Part shown: positions 10,004-18,121 of the stretch, in pieces | Position numbering within the stretch: position 1 is the stretch's first letter | Layout of the letters: every line of letters starts with the position of its first letter | Assembly (NCBI RefSeq): GCF_024171925.1 | Contig: NZ_JAMTCO010000006.1 | Coordinates: 372,001 to 436,000 of the forward strand | DNA from: Actinokineospora diospyrosa | Lineage (GTDB): Bacteria > Actinomycetota > Actinomycetes > Mycobacteriales > Pseudonocardiaceae | DNA length: 64,000 bases | Direction of reading: 5' to 3' | Program-made: the position numbers and the translations under genes | Notes under the pieces: model-generated | Seen by the model: only the letters and a program-made list of their open reading frames with translations | Database searches by the model: none | Told to the model about the DNA's origin: nothing

Positions 10004-11248
10004 TCAGGCGGTGGGGTCGTAGATGCGCTTGGCCTCGGGGAAGCCCGCGTCCTCGTAGATGCGCTCGAGGTTGTCCGGCGAGAAGATCTCGTGGTCCTCG
10101 ACGCCGCCCGCGATCAGGCCGAGCATCTTGTTGGTCCAGTGCGGGGTCTTGCCGATCGCGCGCAGCACCGCGTCGAAGAACGGCGGCAGCTCCATCGAGG
10201 CCATGACCGTGGTGAAGTCGTAGACGCCCGCGCTGATCTCGTCGCGGATCTTGACGTACTCCTCCAGCGCGTCGGCCATCGCCCGCTCGCCCGCCAGGCC
10301 CTCGTGCGCCCGGTCGGCCAGCAGTTCGGCGTGCAGGAACGCGTCGGTGATGCCCCAGCCGGTGATCGGGTCCTTGTGGTAGCCGGCGTCGCCGACCAGC
10401 GCCCAGCCCGGGCCGTGCGCGCGGCGGTAGTAGTTGTCCGGGTAGCGCATCGGCCGCAGCGGCTCCGCCCGGCGCGCGGTGTCGCGGAACTGGGCGCCCA
10501 TGGCGGGTTCGACGTCGTCGATGACGGCCTGGAAGGCGGTCTCCGGGTCGGTGCGGAACTCCTTGAGCTGGTCGAGCGCGCAGATCGTGGCGACCATGGT
10601 CAGCCCGTCGTTGGTCGGCCAGGAGCCGAACCAGCGGTGGTTGAAGCCGGTCTTGTGGTGCAGGCCCCAGTCGTCCACACCGGAGAAGTAGGAGTAGTAG
10701 ATGAACCCGGCGGCGGGCCGCACGTTGTACAGCTCGGCGCCCACCCGCTTGGCCACCTGCGAGTGCGTGCCGTCGGCGCCGATCACCAGCCGCGCCCGCA
10801 GCTCGCGCACCTCGCCGTCGCCCTCGCGCCCGCGCACGCCCAGCACCTCGCCGGACTCGCCGAACACCAGGTCGGTCACGGTGAACTGCTCCACGACCTC
10901 GGCCCCGGCGCGGCGCGCCGCGTTGACCAGGATCTCGTCCAGGACGGTCCGCCGGGGGCAGTAGACGGCATCGATGCCCTCGATCGGGTCAGCGAACCCG
11001 ATCAGGTCGATGTCGCCGTGCCGGTAGTTCATCAGCCGGATGGCCGGGGTCCCCGCCGCGACGACCTCGTCGAGCAGCCCCCACTTCTGCAGCTGCACCA
11101 GGCCCGCCTGGTGGATGTAGTGGGTCGAGACCGCGTCGCTGGGGAAGGAGCCCCGGTCCAGCACGAGGACGCGGTGCCCGTGCTTGGCCAGCAGCATGGC
11201 CGTGGGCGCACCGGCGACCCGGGCACCGACGATGATGACGTCGTACAA
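10004..11248 (-). CDS. FAD-dependent monooxygenase / oxidoreductase
   Basis: The protein opens with a Rossmann dinucleotide fold (YDVIIVGARVAGAPTA). It has a mid-chain GADGTHS motif and the flavin-binding GWALVGDAGYHKDPITG segment, the order seen in p-hydroxybenzoate-hydroxylase-like flavoproteins and related halogenases. The FxGWxWxIP halogenase signature was not seen, so a hydroxylase or epoxidase role is more likely. I chose TTG at 11248 because it places the Rossmann strand at residue 2 and an AGGTGG site about 8 nt upstream. GTG at 11260, or ATG at 11320 (438 residues), are alternatives. A 111-bp gap separates it from the Rieske gene on the same strand. It is probably the first tailoring gene of the cluster in this window. 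Confidence 0.87.
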   Translation of the reverse strand: MYDVIIVGARVAGAPTAMLLAKHGHRVLVLDRGSFPSDAVSTHYIHQAGLVQLQKWGLLDEVVAAGTPAIRLMNYRHGDIDLIGFADPIEGIDAVYCPRRTVLDEILVNAARRAGAEVVEQFTVTDLVFGESGEVLGVRGREGDGEVRELRARLVIGADGTHSQVAKRVGAELYNVRPAAGFIYYSYFSGVDDWGLHHKTGFNHRWFGSWPTNDGLTMVATICALDQLKEFRTDPETAFQAVIDDVEPAMGAQFRDTARRAEPLRPMRYPDNYYRRAHGPGWALVGDAGYHKDPITGWGITDAFLHAELLADRAHEGLAGERAMADALEEYVKIRDEISAGVYDFTTVMASMELPPFFDAVLRAIGKTPHWTNKMLGLIAGGVEDHEIFSPDNLERIYEDAGFPEAKRIYDPTA

Positions 11249-11961
11249 GGCGAGGTCCACCTCTCCGAGGTTGGTTGGCTGCACCCACCGCGGCGCCCGG
11301 TGGGCGCTACAAAGCGCCACACCTGGTCGTGCTCGCAGGGGTGCTGGTGTGCGGGGGAATGGCGGTCTGGGCCGACTTCGATGTCGAGCCCGTTAACGAC
11401 GCGTTGCCGTGGAGACCACGGGAACCGTTGTCGCGGTGGGTGATCGACGCGGACGCCGATGTGTCTGGAGGTCGCCCAGTTGGTGTGGGCGGTGTGTCCG
11501 TTCACTCCCGATCGTGCGATTCGAGTGAACCATGAGGCGCGCGCTCAATGCACCTATTGTGGGCAAATTGGGCCAAAGGGAGCACGGGCGTGCCGCGGCG
11601 GTCGCTGCCGGTGTCCTAGGAGGTCTGTTGTGCACCGAGCGGAGTAGCGGTGGTCCACGATGGATCGCTTTAGCGCCAACGGCTCTGGCGGTCAAGGGGC
11701 GTGCTGGGTGGACGGTGCGGGAGCGTATGCGGTACCGATTCGTGTTTGAGGCTTGTGATCGTCTACTTGGGTTTGTGAACCCCTATTGAGTGGTGGGGTA
11801 CCGGTATGTGGGTGGGTTATAGGGGTAATGGGGTCGGCTCGCCTGCGACTTCGCGGCGTGCGGGTCGGCCTCGTCGCCTGGCGGCGAGCTCGGCGACCCG
11901 GGGATCGGACGCCTCGTTGCCTGGCGGCAACATCGGGCCCGATCCGCGACAATGCGAAAAA

Positions 11962-12106
11962 GCTCGATGCGGTGGACCTGTTTTGTGCGGGGCCCCTACG
12001 ACACCCGTGGCAGAACCGCAAAGCAGGGGCCGAAAAGACTGGCCCTGCCGCGCGGAAACGCTACGGGTGCCGTCCCCCCACACAAAACAGGTCCACCCCA
12101 TCGAGC
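11962..12106. repeat. 145-bp imperfect inverted repeat with 31-nt arms
   Basis: The left arm (11962-11992) begins GCTCGATGCGGTGGACCTG. The reverse complement of the right arm (12076-12106) begins GCTCGATGGGGTGGACCTG. The arms agree at 29 of 31 positions and share GGTGGACCTGTTTTGTG. The interior keeps further weak dyad symmetry (CACCCGT on both sides). It could fold as a long RNA or DNA hairpin, or be a non-autonomous mobile element. No target-site duplication was recognised. Confidence 0.8.
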
Positions 12107-12110
12107 AGTT

Positions 12111-12345
12111 GGCACCAGCGAGTCCGACTGTCCAGGTGCTGGGTTGGCAGCGTCGGCGAGAGCGGGCTGGGATGGCACCGGATCTTCCGAGTGTCCAGGG
12201 GCTGGGTAGGTGGCTGGGGCGGACCTGACGGCAGGCGGGTTGGCACCGACGGGTCCGACTGTCCAGGCGCTGAGCAGGTGGGCTGGGCTCGTCCTGGCGG
12301 CAGTTGGGTTGGCACCGCTGGGTCCGGGTGTCCGGGGGCCGGTTG
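12111..12345. repeat. Four degenerate tandem repeats, period 63-69 bp
   Basis: Units start with GGCACC at 12111, 12174, 12242 and 12311. Each continues with a variant of GGGTCCGACTGTCCAGG and then a G-rich GCTGGGTNGGTGG-like tail. The units are similar but not identical, so the array is old or under weak constraint. It follows the inverted repeat almost directly. Confidence 0.7.
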
Positions 12346-12350
12346 GGTGG

Positions 12351-12379
12351 TTATCCACAACGTGTTCTGGTGTCCACAG
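12351..12379. promoter_or_regulatory. Pair of DnaA-box-like sites
   Basis: TTATCCACAA at 12351-12360 matches the classical DnaA 9-mer TTATCCACA exactly. TGTCCACAG at 12371-12379 contains the actinobacterial TGTCCACA core. They are 10 bp apart in the same direction, in non-coding DNA. Two boxes alone do not make an origin; titration or regulation is possible. Confidence 0.35.
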
Positions 12380-12769
12380 GCATTGATCGCTGCCCCGGTT
12401 CTGTCAGGCCTCCTCGTTAGGCTGTATATCGGGGGCTCTTGCGGCAGATGATCTTGCGCGGGGGGCGGGCGGGACCCGGCGGCTTCCGGGTGTTCAGGGA
12501 TTGGTGGCAGGGCCGACTCGGCGGGGTGGAGTGGCACCGGTGAGTTCCTGCGGCTGTTGAAAACTGTTTCGCTGGAGGACCCCTGAACTGTGGTTTCGGG
12601 TGGTAATGGCGCCCACTGCTGACGCGGAACAGAAGGGTTGAGGTGGTGGGGATTTGCCGGCTAGTTTCGGGGTTCGCACACCCTGACAAACAAGAACGAG
12701 CTCGGTGGGGTCATGTCCGGTCCGCGCCGTGGTTCGTGTCTTGCCCTGCGTATGGCCGGAGTCCCAGAG

Positions 12770-13987
12770 ATGAAACGTCCCCACCCTCGTAGGTATGCCG
12801 CTGTGGCGCTTGCCGTGGCCGCGGCTACTGCTGCGTTTGTTCCGTTGTCCGCCGAGGCCGGTCAGCAGGCCGGGCTTGTTGAGAGCGTTACCGACACCTT
12901 GCTCGCTGAGCGGGGGCCTGTGGTCGCTGCCCAGCGCGGGGTGGCGGCGTTGGCGCGGGAGGCCGTGGTTGAGCCTCGGCGGTCGGTGTCGGAGTGGTCG
13001 TTCGGGGCTGCCACGATCCCGGGTGACGCGAACGACCATGCGCCGGATGCCAGTTTGTATGTGGCTCACCGGGTGGCCGGTCGTTGGCAGGTCGGGGTTC
13101 TTGGTAGTGAAACGTTCGTGAGCTTGACTCGTCAGGCTCCTACTTCCGTGGTCAGCGCGGAAGAGAAGGCGTTGTTCAAGCAGAACCGCGCGGCTGCGGG
13201 GCCGGGGGCCGCAGCGCGGTCGGTGGAGACTGGGCTTGCGTTGCCGGTCAATGCCTCAAGCAGCGTTGGGTGGGGTGGCGGCCCGCACGCCAACGACGGG
13301 CAAGGGTCGCTCTACAGTTCGCTGGACTTCGGGGGTAGTGGTACCCAGATCCGGGCGGCAGCGGCGGGCAAGATCTACCGCGCTTGTGTTGACGCCAACT
13401 CGAACCAGACCGCGCTGATTCTCATCGTGCATGCGAACGGGTACACGACGGGTTACTACCACCTGAACCAGCGCAGTGGGTTCCCGGCTGATGGCACCTC
13501 CGTGGATCTCGGCTACTCGCTGGGTACCGCAGGCACCAACACCGTCTGCGGCGGCAGTGCCAACGGCGCGCACGTTCATTTCACCCTTCGTTCTGGTGAT
13601 CGCAACAACCTCGCGTTCGAGTCTGTCATCGGGAAGACCATTGGTGGTTGGACGTTCCACACCAACGGGTCCAACTACGACGGTTACGCCACCCACGGCA
13701 CGTCCAAGGTTCAGGACGGCGGCACGCTCTACAACTACGGCCGCTACGCCGGAAGTGGTCCCTACGCGGGCACCGTCAACTCCTCCAACGGCGCCAATGT
13801 CCGGAGTGGGACCAACTCCGCTTCGAGCACGGTCATGTACACCGCCCCCAACGGTCGCGCCCTGGCCATCAGCTGTAAAACCACCGGTAGCACGGTCAAC
13901 AACAGCAACGTCTGGTACCGGCTGACCGACACCGACTACGTCGCTGCCGCGTTGACCAGTACCGCCGCCACGATTCCGAACTGCTGA
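12770..13987 (+). CDS. Secreted M23 family metallopeptidase with C-terminal SH3-like domain
   Basis: This 405-residue exported protein has an Arg/Lys-rich start and a hydrophobic signal peptide (about 1-28, ending near SAEA). The M23 zinc-peptidase core occupies roughly residues 165-300: HANDG near 174, SSLDFGG near 184 carrying the zinc-ligand Asp, and GAHVHF near 268 carrying the second motif. This beta-lytic-type arrangement differs from the lysostaphin HxxxD layout. A C-terminal segment (about 345-405, GANVRSGTNS...WYRLTD) resembles a bacterial SH3 cell-wall-binding domain. The likely role is peptidoglycan cleavage outside the cell. I chose ATG 12770 rather than ATG 12713, which is in frame 57 nt upstream, because it starts directly at the signal peptide and has GGAG about 8 nt upstream. 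Confidence 0.88.
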   Translation: MKRPHPRRYAAVALAVAAATAAFVPLSAEAGQQAGLVESVTDTLLAERGPVVAAQRGVAALAREAVVEPRRSVSEWSFGAATIPGDANDHAPDASLYVAHRVAGRWQVGVLGSETFVSLTRQAPTSVVSAEEKALFKQNRAAAGPGAAARSVETGLALPVNASSSVGWGGGPHANDGQGSLYSSLDFGGSGTQIRAAAAGKIYRACVDANSNQTALILIVHANGYTTGYYHLNQRSGFPADGTSVDLGYSLGTAGTNTVCGGSANGAHVHFTLRSGDRNNLAFESVIGKTIGGWTFHTNGSNYDGYATHGTSKVQDGGTLYNYGRYAGSGPYAGTVNSSNGANVRSGTNSASSTVMYTAPNGRALAISCKTTGSTVNNSNVWYRLTDTDYVAAALTSTAATIPNC

Positions 13988-13995
13988 TCACCACT

Positions 13996-14034
13996 CCGCG
14001 CGGCGCCCGGTTCTGCACACCGGGCGCCGCGCGG
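13996..14034. terminator. Strong hairpin terminator
   Basis: A perfect 16-bp stem (CCGCGCGGCGCCCGGT and its complement, 13996-14011 and 14019-14034) encloses a 7-nt loop. It starts 9 nt after the M23 peptidase stop. There is no U-tract, as is usual for actinobacterial terminators. Confidence 0.85.
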
Positions 14035-14139
14035 CGTCCTTCTCTGGTCCGCGACCACCAGATCCGGGCCCTGCTGGGCAAACAGCCCCCGGCGCCGCCC
14101 CAACTCAGGGCCGAGGCCGAAGCCGCCGTCCACCAGTTC

Positions 14140-14172
14140 CTAGTGGGTCGACGTTCTGGGTCGCGCCACTAG
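14140..14172. repeat. Short copy of the dispersed CTAG palindromic repeat
   Basis: These 33 bp begin CTAGTGG, contain GTCGACGTTCTG and end GCCACTAG. They match the right half and both ends of the 46-bp copy at 37849-37894, with part of the left half missing. A further GCCACTAG octamer lies at 14239-14246, just before the next gene. Confidence 0.75.
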
Positions 14173-14255
14173 CTCTGCTGAACGACTTCAGTGCCGGACG
14201 GGTACCGCCGGTTATTCCCTCGGCGCGTGACGACATACGCCACTAGGGTGGGCTT

Positions 14256-14690
14256 ATGGCGTCGGTCAAACAGGTTCAGGTCACGTTCGATTGCGCGGAA
14301 CCCGCGCGCGTCGGCCGGTTCTGGTGCGAGGTGCTGGGTTACGTCCTGCCGCCCGCACCGCCGGGATTCGCTGATTGGGACGAGTTCGACCGCACGCTGC
14401 CCCCCGAGCGCCAAGGGGCGGCGTACGCCTGCGTGGATCCGGCAGGCGTCGGTCCACGGCTGTACTTCCAGCGGGTTCCCGAGGGCAAGGTCGTCAAGAA
14501 CCGGGTGCACCTCGATGTCCGGGTCGGCACCGGGCTGGTGCGGGAGGAGCGCCTAGCCGCCCTCGAGGCCGAGTGCGCGCGGCTGATCGCACTCGGTGCC
14601 TCGCGCGTCCAGTTGCTGCCAGCCGATGAAGACAACGAGTCCTGCATCGTGATGCAGGACGTCGAAGGCAACGAGTTTTGTCTCGACTGA
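14256..14690 (+). CDS. VOC (glyoxalase/bleomycin-resistance-like) family protein
   Basis: This 144-residue protein follows the vicinal-oxygen-chelate layout of the actinobacterial glyoxalase-like group: VQVTFDCAEPARVGRFWCEVLGY at the start (residue 6 onward), LYFQRVPEGK in the middle, KNRVHLDV carrying the histidine near residue 87, and a C-terminal VMQDVEGNEFCLD strand. Such proteins may bind metals or small molecules; no specific reaction can be assigned. The gene stands alone, 8 nt after the window's second GCCACTAG octamer. Confidence 0.85.
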   Translation: MASVKQVQVTFDCAEPARVGRFWCEVLGYVLPPAPPGFADWDEFDRTLPPERQGAAYACVDPAGVGPRLYFQRVPEGKVVKNRVHLDVRVGTGLVREERLAALEAECARLIALGASRVQLLPADEDNESCIVMQDVEGNEFCLD

Positions 14691-14743
14691 CCTGGTGTCT
14701 TCCGACCTCAAGTAGCCAAGTGGTGACGGGGAGCTCGCGCGGC

Positions 14744-15193
14744 GTGCGCAGGCGGTTGTGGGTCGTGGCGGTCGTGGTTGCCCTCGCAGGGTGCTCGTCA
14801 TCGCCGAGTCAACCTCCAGCGGAGACCGAGACACCGCTGTCGAGCACTTCAACCACTCCGGTGGTGGACGATCCCGCCCTGGCAACCGATCTCCGCCAGT
14901 TCGCTGTGGACACCGCCCTGGCCGACGACGACCGCACCCTCCTCGTCGACTGGCTGCGCGCCAACACCACCGGCAAGGACGTCATCCGAGCCGGTGTCCC
15001 CCAAGAATGGACAGTCGGCGACAAAACCGGCAGTGCCGACTACGGCGGCCGCAACGACATCGCCGTGCTGTGGCCACCGGGGCGCCACCCGATCGTCATC
15101 GTCGTGCTGACCAGCCGGGACAAGCAGGGCGCCGAACGATCCGACGCCCTGGTCGCCGACGCCGCCCGCGTCGTGGCGCGCGTCCTGGGCTGA
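14744..15193 (+). pseudogene. Lipoprotein with only the C-terminal part of a class A beta-lactamase
   Basis: From GTG 14744 (GGGGAG about 10 nt upstream) the 149-residue product starts with a lipoprotein signal and lipobox (VALAGCSSS). After a short linker it continues as the last ~95 residues of a class A beta-lactamase: LLVDWLRANTTGKDVIRAG, the KTG box in VGDKTGSADYG, and RNDIAVLWPP. The SxxK serine motif, SDN motif and omega-loop Glu are all absent and there is no room for them, as intact enzymes are about 300 residues. It therefore looks like an in-frame internal deletion that left an open frame. It cannot hydrolyse beta-lactams by the known mechanism. A residual binding role is possible but unproven. 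Confidence 0.75.
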
Positions 15194-15310
15194 CGTCGAC
15201 CGCCTGGCCAGGGGTCGGCCGATCGGTCAGCGGGGGTCGGCCGTTCGGTCATCGACCCCGTACTTCCGGACGACTCGGGGACCGGCGCGCCGTTCCTAGC
15301 ATCTGGCGGC

Positions 15311-15910
15311 ATGGCGATCCTGCTCTCCGATCCGCTCGTCCACGCCGTGCGCGTGGTCGACAACGGTGACCCCCTGGTCCCACTGCCCTTCGCGTCCACT
15401 GTGGTGGTCCGCGCGGGCCTGGCGCGCAGGCTGGTGCTGGCCAGGGCCGCGCTGCCCGCCGGTGTGGACCTGCGCGTGGTGGAGGGGCACCGGTCCGTTG
15501 TGGACCAACAAGCGATCATCGACCACTACACCGGCGAACTGCGGTCCGCGCACCCGGACGCCGACGAGGTCGAGATCACCCGCCTGTACAGCCGGTTCGT
15601 CGCGCCGGTGGCGGTCGCGCCGCACGTGGCGGGCGCGGCCGTCGACCTGACCCTGGTCGACCGCGACGGCGCGGACCTGTGGCTGGGCACGCGGATCGAC
15701 GACACCCCGGAGATCAGCGGCGGCGCGTGCTACTTCCACGCCGAGGTGGACCGGGAGGCGCGCCGGAACCGGACGCTGCTCGCCCGCGTCCTCGGGAACG
15801 CGGGCCTGGTCAACTACCCCACCGAGTGGTGGCACTGGTCCTACGGCGACCGCTACTGGGCGCTGATGACCGGCGCCCGGCACGCCCTGTACGCGCCGGT
15901 GGCGGTGTGA
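15311..15910 (+). CDS. vanX: VanX-like D-Ala-D-Ala dipeptidase (M15D)
   Basis: This 199-residue protein has the VanX zinc dipeptidase signature: VVEGHRS with the transition-state Arg near residue 58, APHVAGAAVDL with the zinc-binding His and Asp near 107-114, and PTEWWHW with the catalytic Glu and zinc His near 171-174. There is no signal peptide, so it acts in the cytoplasm. VanX enzymes hydrolyse the D-Ala-D-Ala dipeptide and so deplete the normal peptidoglycan terminus. The stop overlaps the next start by 4 bp (GTGA), which couples it to an alanine racemase and a D-Ala ligase. No VanH lactate dehydrogenase is present, so this is not a standard vanHAX glycopeptide-resistance set. Confidence 0.88.
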   Translation: MAILLSDPLVHAVRVVDNGDPLVPLPFASTVVVRAGLARRLVLARAALPAGVDLRVVEGHRSVVDQQAIIDHYTGELRSAHPDADEVEITRLYSRFVAPVAVAPHVAGAAVDLTLVDRDGADLWLGTRIDDTPEISGGACYFHAEVDREARRNRTLLARVLGNAGLVNYPTEWWHWSYGDRYWALMTGARHALYAPVAV

Positions 15911-16995
15911 GCGCGGCCACGCTGACCATCGACCTGTCCGCCGTCGCCGAGAACACCCGCCGGTTCGTGCGGGCTGGATCCCCGGCGGTGCTGGCCGTGG
16001 TGAAGGCGGACGGGTTCGGGCACGGGCTGGCGGACGTGGCCAGGACGGCGGTGGCCAACGGCGCGACGTGGATCGGGGTCACCTCGGTCGCCGAAGGGGT
16101 CGCGGTGCGCGCGGCCGGGGTGACGGTGCCGGTGCTGAGCTGGCTGAACCCGGTGCAGGTGGACGTGCCGACGGTGCTGCGGCACCGGATCGACCTGGCC
16201 GTGCCGAGCGGGCGCCACCTGGCGGCCATCGTCGCCGCCGAGCCCCGGCACCCGGTCCGCGTGCACCTGCAGCTGGACACCGGCATGGCCCGCGACGGCG
16301 CGGCGCCCGAGGAGTGGGCCGGGTTGATGGCCGCCGCGCGCCGGGCCGAGGTGGCGGGCTGGGTCACCGTCGTCGGGGTCATGGGCCACCTGGCGATGGC
16401 CGACCGACCCGGGCACCCCGGCAACGCCCAGGGCAAGTCGGCCCTGCTCCGCGGCGTCGCGCTGGCCGAACAGGCCGGGCTGCGCCCGACGCTGCGGCAC
16501 CTGGCCGCGACCGCCGCGACGCTCACCGACCCCAGCGCGCACCTGGACCTGGTCCGCATCGGCGCGGGCCTGGTCGGCATCGACCCGTCCGGCAGCACCC
16601 GGCTGCGGCCCTCGCTGCGGCTCACCGCGCCGGTCGCGCAGGTCCGCCGGGTCGGCGCGGGGGTCGGCGTCGGGTACGGGCACACGGGCGTGACCGGTCG
16701 CCCGACCACGCTGGCGCTGCTGCCGCTCGGGTACGCCGACGGGTTGCCGCGGTCGGCCTCGGGGCGGGCGCAGGTGCTGGTGCGGGGCAGGCGGTGCCCG
16801 GTCATCGGGGTGATCTCGATGGACCAGACCGTGGTGGACGTGGGTGACGTGCCGGTCGAACCGGGGGACCAGGCGGTGCTGTTCGGCCCGGGCCGGGCGG
16901 AACCGGCGGTCGAGGAGTGGGCGGCGTGGGCGGGGACCATCCCGCACGAGATCGTGACCGGCATCGGTCACCGGGTGGGGCGGAGCGTGCGATGA
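15907..16995 (+). CDS. alr: Alanine racemase (PLP, fold type III)
   Basis: The 362-residue protein starts at GTG 15907 inside the dipeptidase stop. The PLP-binding Lys lies in AVVKADGFGHG near residue 34. The catalytic Tyr of the opposite face lies in GYGHTGVTG near 257. GYADGLPR and VIGVISMDQ are also typical of Alr. It interconverts L- and D-alanine; VanT-type racemases act on serine with the same fold, and sequence alone does not separate them here. Two small departures from the family norm are FG instead of AYG after the lysine and a VanX-like gene as operon partner. The stop overlaps the next ATG by 4 bp. Confidence 0.9.
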   Translation: MSAATLTIDLSAVAENTRRFVRAGSPAVLAVVKADGFGHGLADVARTAVANGATWIGVTSVAEGVAVRAAGVTVPVLSWLNPVQVDVPTVLRHRIDLAVPSGRHLAAIVAAEPRHPVRVHLQLDTGMARDGAAPEEWAGLMAAARRAEVAGWVTVVGVMGHLAMADRPGHPGNAQGKSALLRGVALAEQAGLRPTLRHLAATAATLTDPSAHLDLVRIGAGLVGIDPSGSTRLRPSLRLTAPVAQVRRVGAGVGVGYGHTGVTGRPTTLALLPLGYADGLPRSASGRAQVLVRGRRCPVIGVISMDQTVVDVGDVPVEPGDQAVLFGPGRAEPAVEEWAAWAGTIPHEIVTGIGHRVGRSVR

Positions 16996-18047
16996 CGGGG
17001 GCCGAGTCGGTGCCTACTGGAGTGGGGTCTACTGGAGTGGGGTATGCGTTGACCAGGGCGGAGTCTGTGTGGACCGGGCCGGAGCGTGTGGTGGCGCAGC
17101 GGACCAGGGTGGCTGTGATCGGCGGTGGCCAGAACGTCGAGCACGAGGTGTCGCTGGCCTCCGCCGCGTCCGCCCGGACCGCGCTCGACCCGGAGAGGTA
17201 CGAGGCGGTGGCGTTCACGATCCGCCGCGACGGGGTCTGGTGCGACGCCGCGGGCTTGCCGTTCGGCACGTCGCCCGCGTCCAGCCTCGCGGGCGCGCTG
17301 CCGGTGCTGGCCCGCTGTGAGGTCGTGCTGCCGCTGCTGCACGGCCCGCTGGGGGAAGACGGCGCGATCGCGGCGCTGTGCGAGTTGGCGGGCCTGCGCT
17401 ATGTGGGGTCGCCGCCGCGCGCGGGGGCGCTGGCGATGGACAAGTGGGCGACCAAGCTCGTGGCCGAGGCGGTCGGTGTCCGCACGGCACCGGGACGGCT
17501 CGTGACGGCGGGGGACGAGGTCGTCTTCGAGCGGCCGGTGGTGGTGAAGCCGGTCGCCGCGGGCTCGAGCTTCGGCGTGCGGCTCGTGCGCCAGTCGGCT
17601 GACCTGCGCCCCGCCCTGGATGCCGCGTTCGACCACGACGACCGCGTCTTGGTCGAACACGTGGTGACCGGCCGCGAGATCGACATCGCGATCCTCGACA
17701 CCCCCACGGGTGGCTTCCTGACCGGGCCACCGCTGGAGGTCGTGGTCACCGGCGACCTGTTCGACACGACCACCAAGTACGGCGGCGAAGCGGAGTTCCT
17801 GGTCCCTGCCCCGCTCTCGGCCGAGGAGTCGACAGCGCTGACCACCGCCGCTCATCGCGTCTACCAGGCCCTGGGCTGCCGCGGCGTGGCTCGCGTCGAC
17901 TTCTTCCTGACGGCATCGGGACCGGTGCTCAACGAGGTCAACACGATGCCCGGTATGACCGAGGCATCGCAGGTCCCGAAGATGTTCGCCGCGGCCGGGC
18001 TCCCGTACCCGGACCTGCTCGACCTCCTGCTGCGCGCGGCGAGGTGA
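16992..18047 (+). CDS. ddl: D-Ala-D-Ala ligase family protein (ATP-grasp)
   Basis: The ATP-grasp ligase has VAVIGGGQNVEHEVSL near the start, LLHGPLGEDG, VVVKPVAAGSSFGV, an omega loop with TTKYGGEAEF, and the metal-binding end LNEVNTMPGMT. The KY omega-loop signature is that of dipeptide ligases (Ddl/VanC type) rather than the RIHQE type of VanA depsipeptide ligases. It probably makes D-Ala-D-Ala or D-Ala-D-Ser. I kept ATG 16992 because it overlaps the racemase stop (ATGA). The first ~35 residues are an extra extension coded by a near-duplicate TACTGGAGTGGGGT repeat, and GTG 17089 could be the real start. It ends the three-gene operon. Confidence 0.88.
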   Translation: MTGAESVPTGVGSTGVGYALTRAESVWTGPERVVAQRTRVAVIGGGQNVEHEVSLASAASARTALDPERYEAVAFTIRRDGVWCDAAGLPFGTSPASSLAGALPVLARCEVVLPLLHGPLGEDGAIAALCELAGLRYVGSPPRAGALAMDKWATKLVAEAVGVRTAPGRLVTAGDEVVFERPVVVKPVAAGSSFGVRLVRQSADLRPALDAAFDHDDRVLVEHVVTGREIDIAILDTPTGGFLTGPPLEVVVTGDLFDTTTKYGGEAEFLVPAPLSAEESTALTTAAHRVYQALGCRGVARVDFFLTASGPVLNEVNTMPGMTEASQVPKMFAAAGLPYPDLLDLLLRAAR

Positions 18048-18121
18048 TCGATCTCGCGACCGCCTGAGCGGCCACCACCCCCAGACTGGCTCGGGAGCGG
18101 TCATGGCGATGGGGGAGCACC

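Larger units (their letters stand above)
11249..12769. other. Gene-poor stretch at the cluster boundary
   Basis: No gene can be supported in these 1.5 kb. Open frames exist on both strands but they overlap, lack recognisable domains and are rich in repeat-derived peptides. The stretch should contain the promoter of the leftward FAD gene and of the rightward M23 peptidase. It also holds an inverted repeat, tandem repeats and DnaA-box-like sites, described separately. Confidence 0.6.

Noticed and set aside
10004-11320. FAD enzyme read as a tryptophan halogenase
   Set aside because: The WxWxIP motif and the halogenase lysine context were not seen.
12111-12345. Possible CRISPR array
   Set aside because: Units are degenerate, about 66 bp apart, with no conserved short repeat and unique spacers, and no cas gene is present.
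11786-12451. 221-codon plus-strand frame over the inverted and tandem repeats
   Set aside because: The peptide is made of repeat-derived segments, with no domain, no start signal and competing frames on both strands.
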